A stretch of 44,437 nt of DNA from Clostridia bacterium (GCA_022801925.1 JAAWTG010000020.1:1-44437), one strand, 5' to 3'. Counted from the first letter of the stretch, positions 34,008-44,170 are shown. The notes: generated by a model from the letters alone, not told the origin. Program-made: numbers and translations.

Positions 34008-34817
34008 TTACAACTGTTTTAAAATTGCTTTCACCAGCGTCTCAAACGTTTCTTTCACATTATCCGCCGTCTCTATCACTTCTTCATGACTGAGCGGCTG
34101 GTTCAAAATTCCTGCCGCCATGTTGGTGATACAGGAAATTCCCAGCACTTTCATACCGCAATGCGCTGCCGCAATCACCTCCGGCACGGTGGACATACCG
34201 ACCGCATCCGCTCCCAACGTCCGCAACATACGGATTTCCGCCGGCGTTTCAAAACAAGGCCCGGGCATGAATGCATAAACGCCCTCGCGCAGTGCAACGC
34301 CCGTTTCGTTCGCTGCTTTTCGTGCAACCTCCACTAATTCCGGCGTATAGGCGCGGCTCATATCAAAAAAGCGCGGTCCCAATTCTTCCACATTGCTTCC
34401 GCGCAGCGGCGTGGTGTCAAAGAACTTAATATGGTCGGTAATTAACATTAAATCACCCGGTCTGAATGAGGTCCGAATACCGCCCGCTGCATTGGTCAAA
34501 ATGAGCTGCTGTACACCCAAAGTCCGCAGCACCTGAACATAAAATGCAACTTCTTTCATTTCGTAGCCTTCATAGAAATGAAACCGTCCCGACAGACAGA
34601 GCAGCGGCTTTCCGCAGAGATTGCCGTAAATCAGTTTTCCGGCGTGTCCCGGTACCGTAGACGCTGGAAATCCCGGAATCTCTACATATGGAATCTCCGT
34701 TTTTTCTGTCAGCTGTTTTCCAAAATCGCCCAGTCCCGACCCCAGCACCAACGCAGTTTGCGGCACTTCTCCGATTCTGGCAGTGATATACCCAGCGGCT
34801 TTTCTGATTGTTTCCAT
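34008..34817 (-). CDS. Purine nucleoside phosphorylase (PNP-I, trimeric type)
   Basis: A 269-aa enzyme splitting purine nucleosides with phosphate. Motifs are LVLGSGLGDFG (phosphate loop), VPGHAGKLIYG, LSGRFHFYEGY, LTNAAGGI and the base site MPGPCFETPAEIRMLRTLGA followed by VGMSTVPE. Its length and motifs fit the trimeric PunA/PNP class. It is the last gene of the long - strand run, 25 bases after pgsA. Confidence 0.93.
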   Translation of the reverse strand: METIRKAAGYITARIGEVPQTALVLGSGLGDFGKQLTEKTEIPYVEIPGFPASTVPGHAGKLIYGNLCGKPLLCLSGRFHFYEGYEMKEVAFYVQVLRTLGVQQLILTNAAGGIRTSFRPGDLMLITDHIKFFDTTPLRGSNVEELGPRFFDMSRAYTPELVEVARKAANETGVALREGVYAFMPGPCFETPAEIRMLRTLGADAVGMSTVPEVIAAAHCGMKVLGISCITNMAAGILNQPLSHEEVIETADNVKETFETLVKAILKQL

Positions 34818-34842
34818 GTCAGCGCCCCCATCCCATATAAAA

Positions 34843-35394
34843 TTATTTGGATTCCAACAATAATTTTCTGTTCACTATAATATATTCCAGCCCCGAAATA
34901 ATCGTGATGAGTACCATCAAAAACACCAAGATGTCCATGACAGTTATTCTACCAAACGAATAACTCAGTCCAAGCGGCAGCGGTATCAACGCCCAAATCA
35001 GCACAATCATTTGCAGCATGGTTTTGGCTTTCCCGCTTTTGCCCGCCGCAATCACAACGCCGTTTCCGCTCGCAATGAGCCGCAGTCCTGTCACAATAAA
35101 TTCCCGTGCTATAATAATAAAGAGCGCCCAGACAGACATCATGTCTTGGTCTACAAGCAACGCCAAACCGGCGCAGACCAAAAGCTTATCCGCCAGCGGA
35201 TCCATAAATTTCCCAAAATCCGTTACCAACTGATATTTCCGTGCAATTTTTCCGTCCAGCAAATCCGTCAGGGACGCCACGATAAACAAAATCAAAGCAA
35301 TCCAGCGGCAAACTGTGCCGGACATCAACGCAAACGCAATAAAAAAAGGAATCAATAGAATACGAAACAAGGTTAATTTATTGGGAAGATTCAT
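34843..35394 (-). CDS. pgsA: CDP-diacylglycerol-glycerol-3-phosphate 3-phosphatidyltransferase
   Basis: A 183-aa membrane enzyme making phosphatidylglycerol-phosphate. The CDP-alcohol phosphotransferase motif is complete: D-L-L-D-G-K-I-A-R, then DFGKFMDPLADKL. About five to six membrane segments are visible. AGGAGGAA precedes the start. It follows rimO by 12 bases. Confidence 0.95.
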   Translation of the reverse strand: MNLPNKLTLFRILLIPFFIAFALMSGTVCRWIALILFIVASLTDLLDGKIARKYQLVTDFGKFMDPLADKLLVCAGLALLVDQDMMSVWALFIIIAREFIVTGLRLIASGNGVVIAAGKSGKAKTMLQMIVLIWALIPLPLGLSYSFGRITVMDILVFLMVLITIISGLEYIIVNRKLLLESK

Positions 35395-35406
35395 ATGCGG
35401 TTCCTC

Positions 35407-36744
35407 CTATATTTTTTCTTCTTCATAGAGGGTGCGTCCCTCCAAATCATATTCCGTCGCGTCCGTCACCAAAATTTCCACATACTCCCCTGGATAGGTG
35501 GCGTCCGCGTCAAAAATCACACTGCCGTCTATCTCGGGCGAATCCCCTTGGGTGCGCCCCAAATATTTCCCACTCGGCAATTGTCCCTCGCACAATACTT
35601 CCATTCGCCGGTCTATTTTTCCTTCGTTGATTGCCAAAGAAATGTCCTGCTGCAATTCCATAATTTCCTGCCGCCGTGCTTCTTTCACAGATTCTTCCAC
35701 CTGCTCCGGCATTTGCGCCGCCGCGGTTCCCTCTTCCTGCGAATAGGCAAACACGCCGATACGGTCAAACTGCATTTCCTGCACAAACGATTTTAACTGT
35801 GCAAAATCTTCCTCGGTTTCGCCCGGAAATCCGGTGATAAACGTGGAACGAATCACAATTTCCGGCACTTTTTCACGCAATTTCCGAATCAATTCCGCTG
35901 CTTCCTGCCGCGTGATATGCCGTCCCATACGTTTCAGCACGCTATCCGACGCATGTTGCAGCGGCATATCAATATATTTGCACACTTTTTTGTTGCGCGC
36001 CATCTCATCTATCAGCGCATCACTGATACGTTCCGGATATCCATAATGCAGACGAATCCAATGAATTCCCTCTATTTCTTCCAGTTTTTGCAGCAACTCG
36101 GGCAAGCGGTTTTCACCATAGAAATCCTCTCCATAACGCGTGGTGTCCTGCGCAATCAAATTCAGTTCGCTCACACCCTGCGCCGCCAATGTCCGCGCCT
36201 CCTGCAAAATATCCTCCATGCTGCGGCTGTGGTAAGCGCCGCGCAGTTTCGGAATGATACAATAGGTGCAATGATTGTCGCAGCCGTCCGCAATTTTCAG
36301 ATACGCACTGTAGGACGGCGTAGCAAGTACGCGCGGCAATCCCTCCGGCGTTTGCGTATCAATATCGCCGCGGTGCACGCTGCGCTGTCCCCGCAGCACC
36401 TCGCGCACTACCTGCGCAATTTCATGATAACTGCCGGTTCCCACCACGGCGTCCACTTCGGGAAACTGCTTTAAAACATCGTCGCAATACCGCTGCGCCA
36501 TGCAGCCTGTCACAATCAGCTTTTTAAGCGTCCCCGTCTGCTTATATTCCGCCATTTCCAAAATCGTGTCAATGGATTCCTGCGTTGCGCTTTCAATAAA
36601 CGCACAGGTATTGACAATGATAATATCCGCTTCCGCCGGATTTGTCACAATCTCTCCCGTTCCTTGCAAGAGTCCAATCATGGTTTCTGTATCTGTTAAA
36701 TTTTTGGGACACCCCAGCGACACAAACCCTATTTTAATCTTCAA
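35407..36744 (-). CDS. rimO: Ribosomal protein S12 methylthiotransferase RimO
   Basis: A 445-aa radical-SAM enzyme modifying Asp of ribosomal protein S12. The N-terminal UPF0004 domain begins VSLGCPKNLTDTETM, with CAF and CMAQRY as further cluster cysteines; the radical-SAM motif is CDNHCTYCIIPKLRG; a TRAM domain ends the protein. The start is TTG 36744, overlapping recX by 11 bases. SLGCPKN favours RimO over MiaB. Confidence 0.95.
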   Translation of the reverse strand: MKIKIGFVSLGCPKNLTDTETMIGLLQGTGEIVTNPAEADIIIVNTCAFIESATQESIDTILEMAEYKQTGTLKKLIVTGCMAQRYCDDVLKQFPEVDAVVGTGSYHEIAQVVREVLRGQRSVHRGDIDTQTPEGLPRVLATPSYSAYLKIADGCDNHCTYCIIPKLRGAYHSRSMEDILQEARTLAAQGVSELNLIAQDTTRYGEDFYGENRLPELLQKLEEIEGIHWIRLHYGYPERISDALIDEMARNKKVCKYIDMPLQHASDSVLKRMGRHITRQEAAELIRKLREKVPEIVIRSTFITGFPGETEEDFAQLKSFVQEMQFDRIGVFAYSQEEGTAAAQMPEQVEESVKEARRQEIMELQQDISLAINEGKIDRRMEVLCEGQLPSGKYLGRTQGDSPEIDGSVIFDADATYPGEYVEILVTDATEYDLEGRTLYEEEKI

Positions 36745-37366
36745 TCATTTCACACCTTCGCCTATCGATTTCTTCCCGCACGGCATGGTTGATACTGTCA
36801 AACGTATATCCCTTGCCATACAGTTTTTGTTTACATTTATCCACCTGTTTTCTGTCCTGCCAGTCCACACGGTCTAGTAACTGCGCCGCCAGCGCACGCA
36901 GATTTTCTTCTTCGCCGCCTTGCAGTTCCTCGAGCGCACGCGTTATCACCTCGCGCGCAACGCCTTTGCGCTGTAACTCCTGCCGGATACGGAGCGGTCC
37001 CCACTGACGCAGATTCATTTTTTCCTGCACATACAGCCGCGTATATTCCTCATCATTCAGATAGCCATATTCCTCTGCAAAATCTGCACATTCTTTTATG
37101 ATATCTTCCGCAAAATCCGCCGCGCGGAGTTTATCTTCTACCTCCCGCCGCGTTTTGCTGTTTGATAACATCCGCAGCATTTGCAGCCGCGCCATCAAAA
37201 GCTGCGCGTCATGTGACAAAGCCGCATAGCCCTCCTCGGCAAGTTCCATTTGCTCTTTCAGTTTGTAAGAAAACAGCAGATTTTCGTCTACGCTGAATGC
37301 ATAGTTATCGTCTATATAGATGGCAAACAGTTTATTCTTTGTATATTTGATTCTGGTTATTTTCAT
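36734..37366 (-). CDS. recX: RecA regulatory protein RecX
   Basis: A 210-aa helical-repeat protein that modulates RecA filaments. It shows the typical three-helix repeats, with LNDEEYTRLYVQEKMNLRQW followed by GPLRIRQELQRKGV, then LLDRVDWQDRKQVDKCKQKL and YGKGY. It begins two bases after the recA stop, so it is in the same transcript. Confidence 0.93.
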   Translation of the reverse strand: MKITRIKYTKNKLFAIYIDDNYAFSVDENLLFSYKLKEQMELAEEGYAALSHDAQLLMARLQMLRMLSNSKTRREVEDKLRAADFAEDIIKECADFAEEYGYLNDEEYTRLYVQEKMNLRQWGPLRIRQELQRKGVAREVITRALEELQGGEEENLRALAAQLLDRVDWQDRKQVDKCKQKLYGKGYTFDSINHAVREEIDRRRCEMIED

Positions 37367-37368
37367 GC

Positions 37369-38433
37369 TTATTCAGCCGCATCTTCCGCCGGTTTTTCCG
37401 CGTTCTCCGGTTCATCTGCCGGAATCATTCCCAAATCCTGACGGATTTTTGTTTCCAACGTCTCCACAATTTCAGGGTGTTCCTGCAAGAATTTCTTGGT
37501 ATTATCGCGTCCCTGTCCAATCTTTTCATCGTTATAGGCAAACCAAGAACCGCTTTTTTGAATTAAATTGCGTTCCACCGCCATATCAAGAATTTCTCCC
37601 ACATGTGAAATACCTTCGCCATACATGATATCGAAAATCGCTTCTTTGAAGGGCGGTGCCAATTTGTTTTTCGCAATTTTCACGCGCGTCCGGTTCCCAA
37701 TCATCTCCGTACCGGCTTTGAGCGTCTCAATACGCCGCACATCCATACGGATAGAGGCATAGAACTTCAGCGCACGACCGCCCGTTGTCGTTTCCGAAGG
37801 GCCGTAGCTGATGCCGACTTTTTCACGCAGTTGGTTGATAAAAACCGCCGCCGTATTTGTTTTGTTCAGCACGCCGGCAATTTTCCGAAGCGCCTGTGAC
37901 ATAAGCCGCGCGTGCAGTCCCATGTGGGAATCGCCCATCAAACCCTCAATTTCCGCTTTGGGCACCAATGCCGCCACCGAGTCAATAACAATGACGTCTA
38001 CCGCGCCGCTACGCGCCAACGCTTCCGCAATTTCCAGCGCCTGTTCGCCGTTATCCGGCTGGGACACAATGAGCCGGTCAATGTCTACGCCCAGTTTTCC
38101 TGCATAAATCGGATCCAGCGCGTGTTCCGCGTCAATGAACGCCACTTCGCCGCCGTTTTTCTGCGCCTGCGCGATGATATGTAGCGAAATGGTTGTTTTT
38201 CCCGAAGATTCCGGTCCGTAGATTTCAACAATTCTGCCGCGCGGAATCCCGCCGATTCCCAGCGCATTATCCAACGCAATGCTGCCGGTGGAAATGGTGT
38301 CTACCTGCTGATATTTCTGGTCGCCCATGCGCATAACACTGCCTTTTCCATACTGTTTTTCCAGTTGCGCAAATACACTGTCCAACGCTTCTGCCTTTCT
38401 GTTATCTACATCATTTGCTTTTTTTACCGCCAT
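37369..38433 (-). CDS. recA: Recombinase RecA
   Basis: A 354-aa protein of standard length. Walker [10 protein letters not shown], Walker [11 protein letters not shown], loop region [20 protein letters not shown] and [19 protein letters not shown] are all intact. The acidic C-terminal tail ([17 protein letters not shown]) is present. AGGAGG lies before ATG 38433. No SOS (LexA) box is obvious in the 13-base gap after cinA, so expression comes from upstream. Confidence 0.98.
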   Translation of the reverse strand: MAVKKANDVDNRKAEALDSVFAQLEKQYGKGSVMRMGDQKYQQVDTISTGSIALDNALGIGGIPRGRIVEIYGPESSGKTTISLHIIAQAQKNGGEVAFIDAEHALDPIYAGKLGVDIDRLIVSQPDNGEQALEIAEALARSGAVDVIVIDSVAALVPKAEIEGLMGDSHMGLHARLMSQALRKIAGVLNKTNTAAVFINQLREKVGISYGPSETTTGGRALKFYASIRMDVRRIETLKAGTEMIGNRTRVKIAKNKLAPPFKEAIFDIMYGEGISHVGEILDMAVERNLIQKSGSWFAYNDEKIGQGRDNTKKFLQEHPEIVETLETKIRQDLGMIPADEPENAEKPAEDAAE

Positions 38434-38446
38434 CGTATGTTCCCTC

Positions 38447-39673
38447 CTATTTCACTTGGTCTAAGACCATTTTCAGTGCGTTTTTCATTGTTAATGTCCG
38501 TATTTTTAAACGATTTCCCGGGAAATGAAATTCCCGGCACACCGTTTTTTCCTTGGTTGCCACTGCAATATAAACCAATCCGACCGGTTTTTCCGGCGTT
38601 CCGCCTCCCGGTCCTGCCACCCCTGTGACGGATACTGCGATATCAACATCCGCCGTTTTACGTGCACCCTCCGCCATTTCCTGCGCTGTTTGCGTGCTGA
38701 CTGCGCCAAATTGTTCCAACGTCTGCGGCTTTACGCCTACCATATTCATTTTGGCGCGGTTTGCATAGGTCACAAATCCGGCTTCAAACACCTCTGAACT
38801 GCCGCTGATATCCACCAGTGCAGAAGCAATCATTCCACCGGTACAGGATTCCGCCGCCGCCAGTTTCCAGCCGCGACTTTTCAACGCTTCCAGCACCGTT
38901 TCTGCAACGCTTGTATCATCATATCCATAAATCGCATTGCCGGCGCGCGCACGAATGATATCCACAACTGGTTCTATTTTTTCCTGCGCCTGTTTCTCTG
39001 TCTGCGCCGCTGATGAAACGCGCACCTCCACTTCGCCGTCCTTAGCATAGGTTGCAACCGTCGGGTCTGTACTCTCTGTCAAATCCAGCAGCATCTGTTC
39101 CAGTGTCGCTTCCCCGATACCGAATATGTGTACCGTACGCGAAAAAATCTGTATTCCCGATTTCTCTCGCAGGTATGCTTTCACGGTATCCTCAAACATG
39201 GGGATATTTTCCCGCGGCGGTCCTGGTAAGACAACCGCAATTTTTTCGTCTTTTTCCATGATACAGCCCGGCGCCGTTCCATTGTGATTAGGGATAATCA
39301 AGCTGCCTTCCGGAAACGCCGCCTGCTTGATGTTATTGTCCGTAAATGGGCGGTCCATGCGCCGGAAATATGCTTTGATTTCCGCCAAAATATCTTCGTG
39401 CAGCACCATTGGCGCATTAAAATACGCCGCTGCTGTTTCTTTTGTTAAATCGTCCTGCGTTGGCCCTAATCCGCCTGTCATAATCACCAAATTTGCACGG
39501 CTGAACGCCGTATCCAGCGCCTTTGTCAACCGCTGCGGATTGTCTCCCACCACCGTCTGGTAGTGCAGCGTAATACCGAGTTCCGCCAGCTGTTTTGCTA
39601 AATATTGCGCGTTGGTATTGAGAATCTGTCCCAGCAAAATCTCTGTCCCAACCGCTAAAATTTCCGCTTTCAT
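38447..39673 (-). CDS. cinA: CinA family protein, nicotinamide-nucleotide amidase
   Basis: A 408-aa protein. The N-terminal MoCF-like domain ([35 protein letters not shown]) and the C-terminal amidase domain ([40 protein letters not shown]) are both complete. It acts in NAD recycling and is often linked to recA, as here. GGGAGGAA precedes the ATG. Confidence 0.96.
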   Translation of the reverse strand: MKAEILAVGTEILLGQILNTNAQYLAKQLAELGITLHYQTVVGDNPQRLTKALDTAFSRANLVIMTGGLGPTQDDLTKETAAAYFNAPMVLHEDILAEIKAYFRRMDRPFTDNNIKQAAFPEGSLIIPNHNGTAPGCIMEKDEKIAVVLPGPPRENIPMFEDTVKAYLREKSGIQIFSRTVHIFGIGEATLEQMLLDLTESTDPTVATYAKDGEVEVRVSSAAQTEKQAQEKIEPVVDIIRARAGNAIYGYDDTSVAETVLEALKSRGWKLAAAESCTGGMIASALVDISGSSEVFEAGFVTYANRAKMNMVGVKPQTLEQFGAVSTQTAQEMAEGARKTADVDIAVSVTGVAGPGGGTPEKPVGLVYIAVATKEKTVCREFHFPGNRLKIRTLTMKNALKMVLDQVK

Positions 39674-39699
39674 CTATATTCCTCCCAACCATTTGTGGG

Positions 39700-40152
39700 T
39701 CACATGGGTAATACCAATCCAATCACCAATCCCAGCGCCGCACCGGCAAGCACCTCCAGCGGCGTATGCCCAATGAGTTCTTTCATTTTTTTGCTGAATT
39801 CATCTTCCGGATTGGAACCATACCAGTTGTCCAACATCCAGTTCAGCAGTTTTGCGTGTTGTCCCGAAGCGCGCCGCACGCCTGCCGCGTCGTACATGAC
39901 CACCAATGCAATTGCCATTGCAACGGCAAACGTGGTGGAACCCAAACCGTCCACGCGCGCAACCGACGCCACAAGTGCGGTCACAAATGCCGCATGGGAA
40001 CTGGGCATACCACCCGCGCCCACCAATCTGGACAGTTCAAAGTCCCGCTCTGTAATCAATTCAATTATCACCTTCAGAACCTGCGCTGTAAACCACGCAA
40101 CCACCGTGGCAATCACCACCGGATTCCCGAAAAATTGCTTTATCAACTCCAT
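39700..40152 (-). CDS. Divergent PAP2 family protein (DUF212)
   Basis: A 150-aa membrane protein with the DUF212 signature GGMPSSHAAFVTALV and a later LIGHTPLEVLAGAALGLVIG, the remains of PAP2 phosphatase motifs. Three to four membrane segments are visible. It lies between ispA and cinA; a role in lipid or isoprenoid phosphate metabolism is plausible but unproven. Confidence 0.9.
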   Translation of the reverse strand: MELIKQFFGNPVVIATVVAWFTAQVLKVIIELITERDFELSRLVGAGGMPSSHAAFVTALVASVARVDGLGSTTFAVAMAIALVVMYDAAGVRRASGQHAKLLNWMLDNWYGSNPEDEFSKKMKELIGHTPLEVLAGAALGLVIGLVLPM

Positions 40153-40189
40153 GTTTCTTGCCCTTTCCGCGGCTGCCGTGCCGCTTTTA

Positions 40190-41068
40190 TCATTTCGTCC
40201 GCAGCGCTAATCCGTTTGCCAATTCCGCCAGAAATGCCCCTTCCTCACCAAATGCCCGGACTGCTTCCTGTGCGGATTCCGTCAAATGCTCTACGCGCTC
40301 TTTCGCTTGTTCCATGCCATATAAACTTACATATGTAGATTTATGGTTTTTCGCATCACTGCCAGCCGGTTTGCCCAGTTCACTGCTGTCGCCCACAACG
40401 TCTAAAATATCGTCTACGATTTGAAACGCCAGCCCGACACATCGCGCATAAGTGGCTACCGGCTCCATATATTCCGTTTTGCCGCTGATAAGAACGCCCA
40501 TGCCCGCCGCCGCTTCTATCATGTCTCCCGTTTTATGCGTATGGATATAGTCTAACAACGCCGCGTCCGCCTGCACTTTTTCCGCTTGCATATCCGCTGT
40601 CTGTCCGCCAATCATGCCGCGGCAGCCGCTGCATTTTGCCAGCAGCCGCATGGCTGCCAGCGTCGTTTCCGCCGATAGCGCGCTATGCTCCAATATTGTC
40701 TCAAACGCCAGATTCAACAGTCCGTCGCCTGCCAAGATTGCCGTTGCTTCGTCAAAAGCAAGGTGACAAGTCGGCTTGCCGCGCCGCAGGTCGTCATTGT
40801 CCATTGCCGGCAAATCGTCATGAATCAGTGAATAGGCATGAATCATTTCCACCGCAGCAGCAAACGGTTCCGCCTGTTTCATATCCAGACCGCCCATTTT
40901 TGCCGTCGCAAGCGTTAAAACGCCGCGCAGCCGTTTCCCGCCGCCCAGACAGCTATAGCGCATTGCTTCATACACCGGTCGGTTATAGCCCTCCGGCAAC
41001 GGTATCAGTCGTTCCAATGCCGCTTCCACCGCCGCTGCACGCGCGTTCATCTTTTCTTTCCAAGTCAT
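40190..41068 (-). CDS. ispA: Polyprenyl (farnesyl) diphosphate synthase
   Basis: A 292-aa isoprenoid synthase. GGGKRLRGVL, the first Asp-rich motif HDDLPAMDNDD and the second FQIVDDILDVVGD are all present; length and motif spacing fit farnesyl diphosphate synthase. I use ATG 41068; GTG 41086 overlaps the xseB stop as GTGA and is a fair alternative. Position after xseB is the usual Clostridia/Bacilli arrangement. Confidence 0.93.
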   Translation of the reverse strand: MTWKEKMNARAAAVEAALERLIPLPEGYNRPVYEAMRYSCLGGGKRLRGVLTLATAKMGGLDMKQAEPFAAAVEMIHAYSLIHDDLPAMDNDDLRRGKPTCHLAFDEATAILAGDGLLNLAFETILEHSALSAETTLAAMRLLAKCSGCRGMIGGQTADMQAEKVQADAALLDYIHTHKTGDMIEAAAGMGVLISGKTEYMEPVATYARCVGLAFQIVDDILDVVGDSSELGKPAGSDAKNHKSTYVSLYGMEQAKERVEHLTESAQEAVRAFGEEGAFLAELANGLALRTK

Positions 41069-41082
41069 ATTGCTTCTCACTT

Positions 41083-41283
41083 TCACTCTTGTTCCTGTTT
41101 CATCAGCACTTCCACTTTTTGCTGTGCTCCGTCCAACAAGTCATTGCATACTTTCGTCAAATGCACGCCTTGTTCAAACAATTGCAGCGACTCGTCCAGC
41201 GGCGTTTCGCCCTGTTCCATTTTTTTCACAATTTCCGCCAGCTGCCCTATTGCTGTTTCAAATGTCAATGCTTTTTCTTCCAT
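41083..41283 (-). CDS. xseB: Exodeoxyribonuclease VII small subunit
   Basis: A 66-aa helical protein with the family pattern LTFETAIGQLAEIVKKMEQG and ETPLDESLQLFEQGVHLTKV. It partners the XseA large subunit, whose gene ends 17 bases upstream, in degrading single-stranded DNA. Confidence 0.95.
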   Translation of the reverse strand: MEEKALTFETAIGQLAEIVKKMEQGETPLDESLQLFEQGVHLTKVCNDLLDGAQQKVEVLMKQEQE

Positions 41284-41300
41284 GGCACTTCATTCCTTTT

Positions 41301-42503
41301 CTATAAAACTTGCGTCTGAATTTTTCCGTCTGTCACGGTAACTGTCAAAGTATCTCCGCTTTTCACATCAGCTTTTTTCCGCACCAGATTTCCCTGTTCG
41401 TCCTGCAAAATACCATATCCGCGCTGCATAACGCCAAGCGGACTATAGCCCTCCAGCGCCGCCGCCCATTTGGCAAGCGTCTGCCGCCGCAATTGCAATC
41501 CCGTTTTGCAATCCTTGTGAATCGCCGCCATCATTTCATCAATCTTCAGCCGCCGCTCGTTTAGCGTATCCGCAAACCGTGCAAACACTTTTTGCGCCGA
41601 TAGCTGTTCCAAACGCATTTGCTTTTTTTGAATATTTGCTTGAAACAGCGTCGTCAATTTGCGCTGTGCATTCTCCAGCCGCTGCCGCACTTCCGCCACA
41701 TCCGGCACTGCCAATTCCGCCGCTGCCGAGGGTGTGGGCGCGCGCCTGTCTGCCGCAAAATCGCTGATGGTAAAATCTATTTCATGTCCCACCGCGGAAA
41801 TGATGGGGATTTCCGAATCATAAATAACCCTTGCCAAGTCTTCGCTGTTAAACGCCCAAAGGTCTTCAATCGACCCGCCGCCGCGTCCAATGATAATCAC
41901 ATCCGCCGACTTTGTATTGTTAAAATAGCGGATACCTTCCATCACCTGTTCCGCTGCGCCGTCCCCTTGTACCAGCGCCGGATAAATGGTCAGCGACGCA
42001 TAGGGGAACCGCCGTCCCATCACATTTTTCATGTCCTGCAGCGCCGCGCCGGTCGGCGAGGTTACAATCCCCACGCGGGAAGGAAACCGTGGAATCGTTT
42101 TTTTATGCTCCGGCGCAAACAGCCCTTCGGCGTGCAGTTTTTGTTTCAATGCTTCAAACGCCGCGTGCAAATCGCCTACGCCGTCTTGTTCCATTTCTGA
42201 AATATAAGCTTGATAATTTCCCGATGCAGGATACACTGAAATTTTGCAGCGCACCATCACTTTCATACCGTCTTTTGGTTCAAACAACAGATTTCCCGCC
42301 GCACCACGAAACATCACCGCCCGCAGAACGCCGCCGCCGTCTTTCAACGTCAAATATAAATGTCCCGATGAATGCCGCTTGAAATTGGAAATTTCCCCTT
42401 TCAGCCACACCTGTCCCAGCATGGGGTCGCTTTCCATCAGCGTTTTGATATATTCACTGATTTCCGTAATGGTTAATACGATTTTATTCTCCAATCCCCA
42501 CAC
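41301..42503 (-). CDS. xseA: Exodeoxyribonuclease VII large subunit
   Basis: A 400-aa protein: N-terminal OB fold (QVWLKGEISNFKRHSSGHLY, TLKDGGGVLRAVMF), catalytic domain (GIVTSPTGAALQDM, RGGGSIEDLWAFN, SAVGHEIDFTISDFAADRRA, then PTPSAAAE) and a coiled-coil C-terminal part (about 265-370). It begins at GTG 42503; TTG 42494 is an alternative. It lies between nusB and xseB. Confidence 0.96.
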   Translation of the reverse strand: MWGLENKIVLTITEISEYIKTLMESDPMLGQVWLKGEISNFKRHSSGHLYLTLKDGGGVLRAVMFRGAAGNLLFEPKDGMKVMVRCKISVYPASGNYQAYISEMEQDGVGDLHAAFEALKQKLHAEGLFAPEHKKTIPRFPSRVGIVTSPTGAALQDMKNVMGRRFPYASLTIYPALVQGDGAAEQVMEGIRYFNNTKSADVIIIGRGGGSIEDLWAFNSEDLARVIYDSEIPIISAVGHEIDFTISDFAADRRAPTPSAAAELAVPDVAEVRQRLENAQRKLTTLFQANIQKKQMRLEQLSAQKVFARFADTLNERRLKIDEMMAAIHKDCKTGLQLRRQTLAKWAAALEGYSPLGVMQRGYGILQDEQGNLVRKKADVKSGDTLTVTVTDGKIQTQVL

Positions 42504-42518
42504 CTTCTTATCTGCTTT

Positions 42519-43004
42519 TTATTTTGTTTCCGCCGCTTTGTTTTCTTCTTCCGCCGCCTGATATAAGTTTGCTAAAATACCGTTGACAAACTTTCCGCTT
42601 ACCGGCACGTCGTATTTTTTTGCCAGATTGATGCATTCATTGAGCGACACACGCGGCGGAATATCGTCTAAATATTTCATTTCATAAACGCCCACACGGA
42701 TTGCCGCCATCGCCACTTTTGACAGGCGGTGGATATCCCATTTCTCCGAATATTGTGCAATGATTTCATCAATTTCTTTGATGTGCTGTACAATGCCTTG
42801 CACACTCTCTGTAATATAGTCGCTGTCGCGTTTCTGGAACGGAATCTGTTTCACGATATCCAGCCGCCGCAGCACGTCTTCTCCCAGCACCTCATATTCA
42901 AACACAAATTTAAACACAACATCTCTTGCATATCCACGGTTATAGACCGCTTTTTCCCCGTCCTCTACCAAAAACTCCAGTTCTTTTTTCATCTGTTCAT
43001 CCAT
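42519..43004 (-). CDS. nusB: Transcription antitermination factor NusB
   Basis: A 161-aa all-helical protein. ATG 43004 is eight bases after GGAGTGG; the longer frame is rejected. ARDVVFKFVFEYEVLG is the first helix of the fold, and LSKVAMAAIRVGVYEMKYL then DIPPRVSLNECINLAKKY and FVNGILANL are diagnostic. It acts in rRNA antitermination with NusE. Confidence 0.95.
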   Translation of the reverse strand: MDEQMKKELEFLVEDGEKAVYNRGYARDVVFKFVFEYEVLGEDVLRRLDIVKQIPFQKRDSDYITESVQGIVQHIKEIDEIIAQYSEKWDIHRLSKVAMAAIRVGVYEMKYLDDIPPRVSLNECINLAKKYDVPVSGKFVNGILANLYQAAEEENKAAETK

Positions 43005-43163
43005 GCGACCCACTCCTTCACAAAAAAAATGCAATATTTTATATTTGACCCTTCTCAACTACAAAATACTGCATTCTTTGCATGTTTATCATGTTTTAAA
43101 AGGACAATATAATATCTTGGTTCATTCCGCAAGCAATCGCTGCACCCACCTAGACAAGTATGA

Positions 43164-43195
43164 CAGCAGCATAGGAGATTTCTCCTATGCTGCTG
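43164..43195. other. Perfect 15-bp hairpin between asp23 and nusB
   Basis: CAGCAGCATAGGAGA and TCTCCTATGCTGCTG pair perfectly around TT. There is no T run on either side, so it is more likely an RNA processing or stability element, or a partial terminator, than a classical terminator. Confidence 0.7.
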
Positions 43196-43203
43196 CAAAT
43201 TCC

Positions 43204-43677
43204 TTAGTCCGTAATATCCGCTTCATCTACTGTAAATTCCGGTTCTTCCTCTATCTGCATATCTGCCAATTCTTCATCCAAATCAACCGGCGGCTCTTTT
43301 TCCTGTTTTTCAAATTCCACACCTTCGATGCTGATGTTCACTTTCAGCACATTCAAGCCTGTCATATTTTCCACGCTCGTTTTCACTGCTTCCTGCGCTT
43401 TCCATGCGACTTCTGGAATACGCACGCCATATTTCACCACCGTGTGCAGGTGAATCACAACATCATTGTCCTTGATGTCAACCGCAATTCCTTTGGTGCT
43501 GACTTTTCTGCCAATCACAACAGCAAAACTATCCGCAAGACTGCCGCTCATGCCCGCAATACCTTCCACGTCCCGCACAGCCTTATCTGCTAAAATAGCA
43601 ACAACATCTTCTGAAATTTTAATCACGCCATCTTCGTTCGGTTCCTGCGATACCTGAGGTTGGTTACTCTGTTCCAT
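43204..43677 (-). CDS. Asp23/Gls24 family envelope stress protein
   Basis: A 157-aa protein with the family core GVIKISEDVVAILADKAVRD, VEGIAGMSGSL and DIKDNDVVIHLHTVVKYGVR. An acidic C-terminal tail follows. In Clostridia and Bacilli this gene regularly precedes nusB, as it does here. GGAGGG is well placed before ATG 43677 and the promoter is at 43759-43787. Confidence 0.93.
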   Translation of the reverse strand: MEQSNQPQVSQEPNEDGVIKISEDVVAILADKAVRDVEGIAGMSGSLADSFAVVIGRKVSTKGIAVDIKDNDVVIHLHTVVKYGVRIPEVAWKAQEAVKTSVENMTGLNVLKVNISIEGVEFEKQEKEPPVDLDEELADMQIEEEPEFTVDEADITD

Positions 43678-43758
43678 ACTAGGTTGCCCTCCGTTTCACA
43701 TTTTTGTTTTATTTTACTATTTATTGTTTACCATCTCTTATTTTTTCTATACGTTGGT

Positions 43759-43787
43759 ATTATATCACTATTTCCAAAAAAAATCAA
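43759..43787 (-). promoter_or_regulatory. Promoter of the asp23-nusB-xseA-xseB-ispA run
   Basis: On the minus strand TTGATT (43787-43782) and TATAAT (43764-43759) are 17 bases apart, about 80 bases before the Asp23 start. Confidence 0.82.
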
Positions 43788-44022
43788 TAGAAAAACCATT
43801 GTTTTTCTTCTCTCTGCCGCAAACTGCCCCGCAGCCTTCATGACAGGAATCTGTTCTCTTATCTTCTGAACTATTTCTATCCTAAAACTGCCGCCCGCTT
43901 TTTTTCCAATGATTGCATTCCCGTTTCAGGAACTCTTCTACCACCTGTTCCGTCTAATATGCGTATACCTATTCATTTAAGTAATACGGTATCTCATTTG
44001 TTTTACCCCTTTAAAGAAGTCC

Positions 44023-44063
44023 AAACAAAAAGGAACGGGCCTCCCACCCGTTCCTTTTTGTTT
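44023..44063. terminator. Perfect 17-bp bidirectional terminator
   Basis: AAACAAAAAGGAACGGG (44023-44039) and its exact complement (44047-44063) pair around CCTCCCA; the A/T-rich arm ends serve either strand. Confidence 0.88.
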
Positions 44064-44130
44064 GTATGATTCCCATTACTGTAAAGGAAAAACTGTTGAT
44101 AACGCCTTCCTTTCTTTCGGTTCTCATACA

Positions 44131-44170
44131 CCGTATTTACCATCACTTGACAAAGGTAAATACGGTTTTT
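44131..44170 (+). terminator. Terminator on the + strand
   Basis: CCGTATTTACC and GGTAAATACGG pair perfectly around ATCACTTGACAAA and are followed by five T. No + gene is seen just upstream in the window. Confidence 0.7.
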
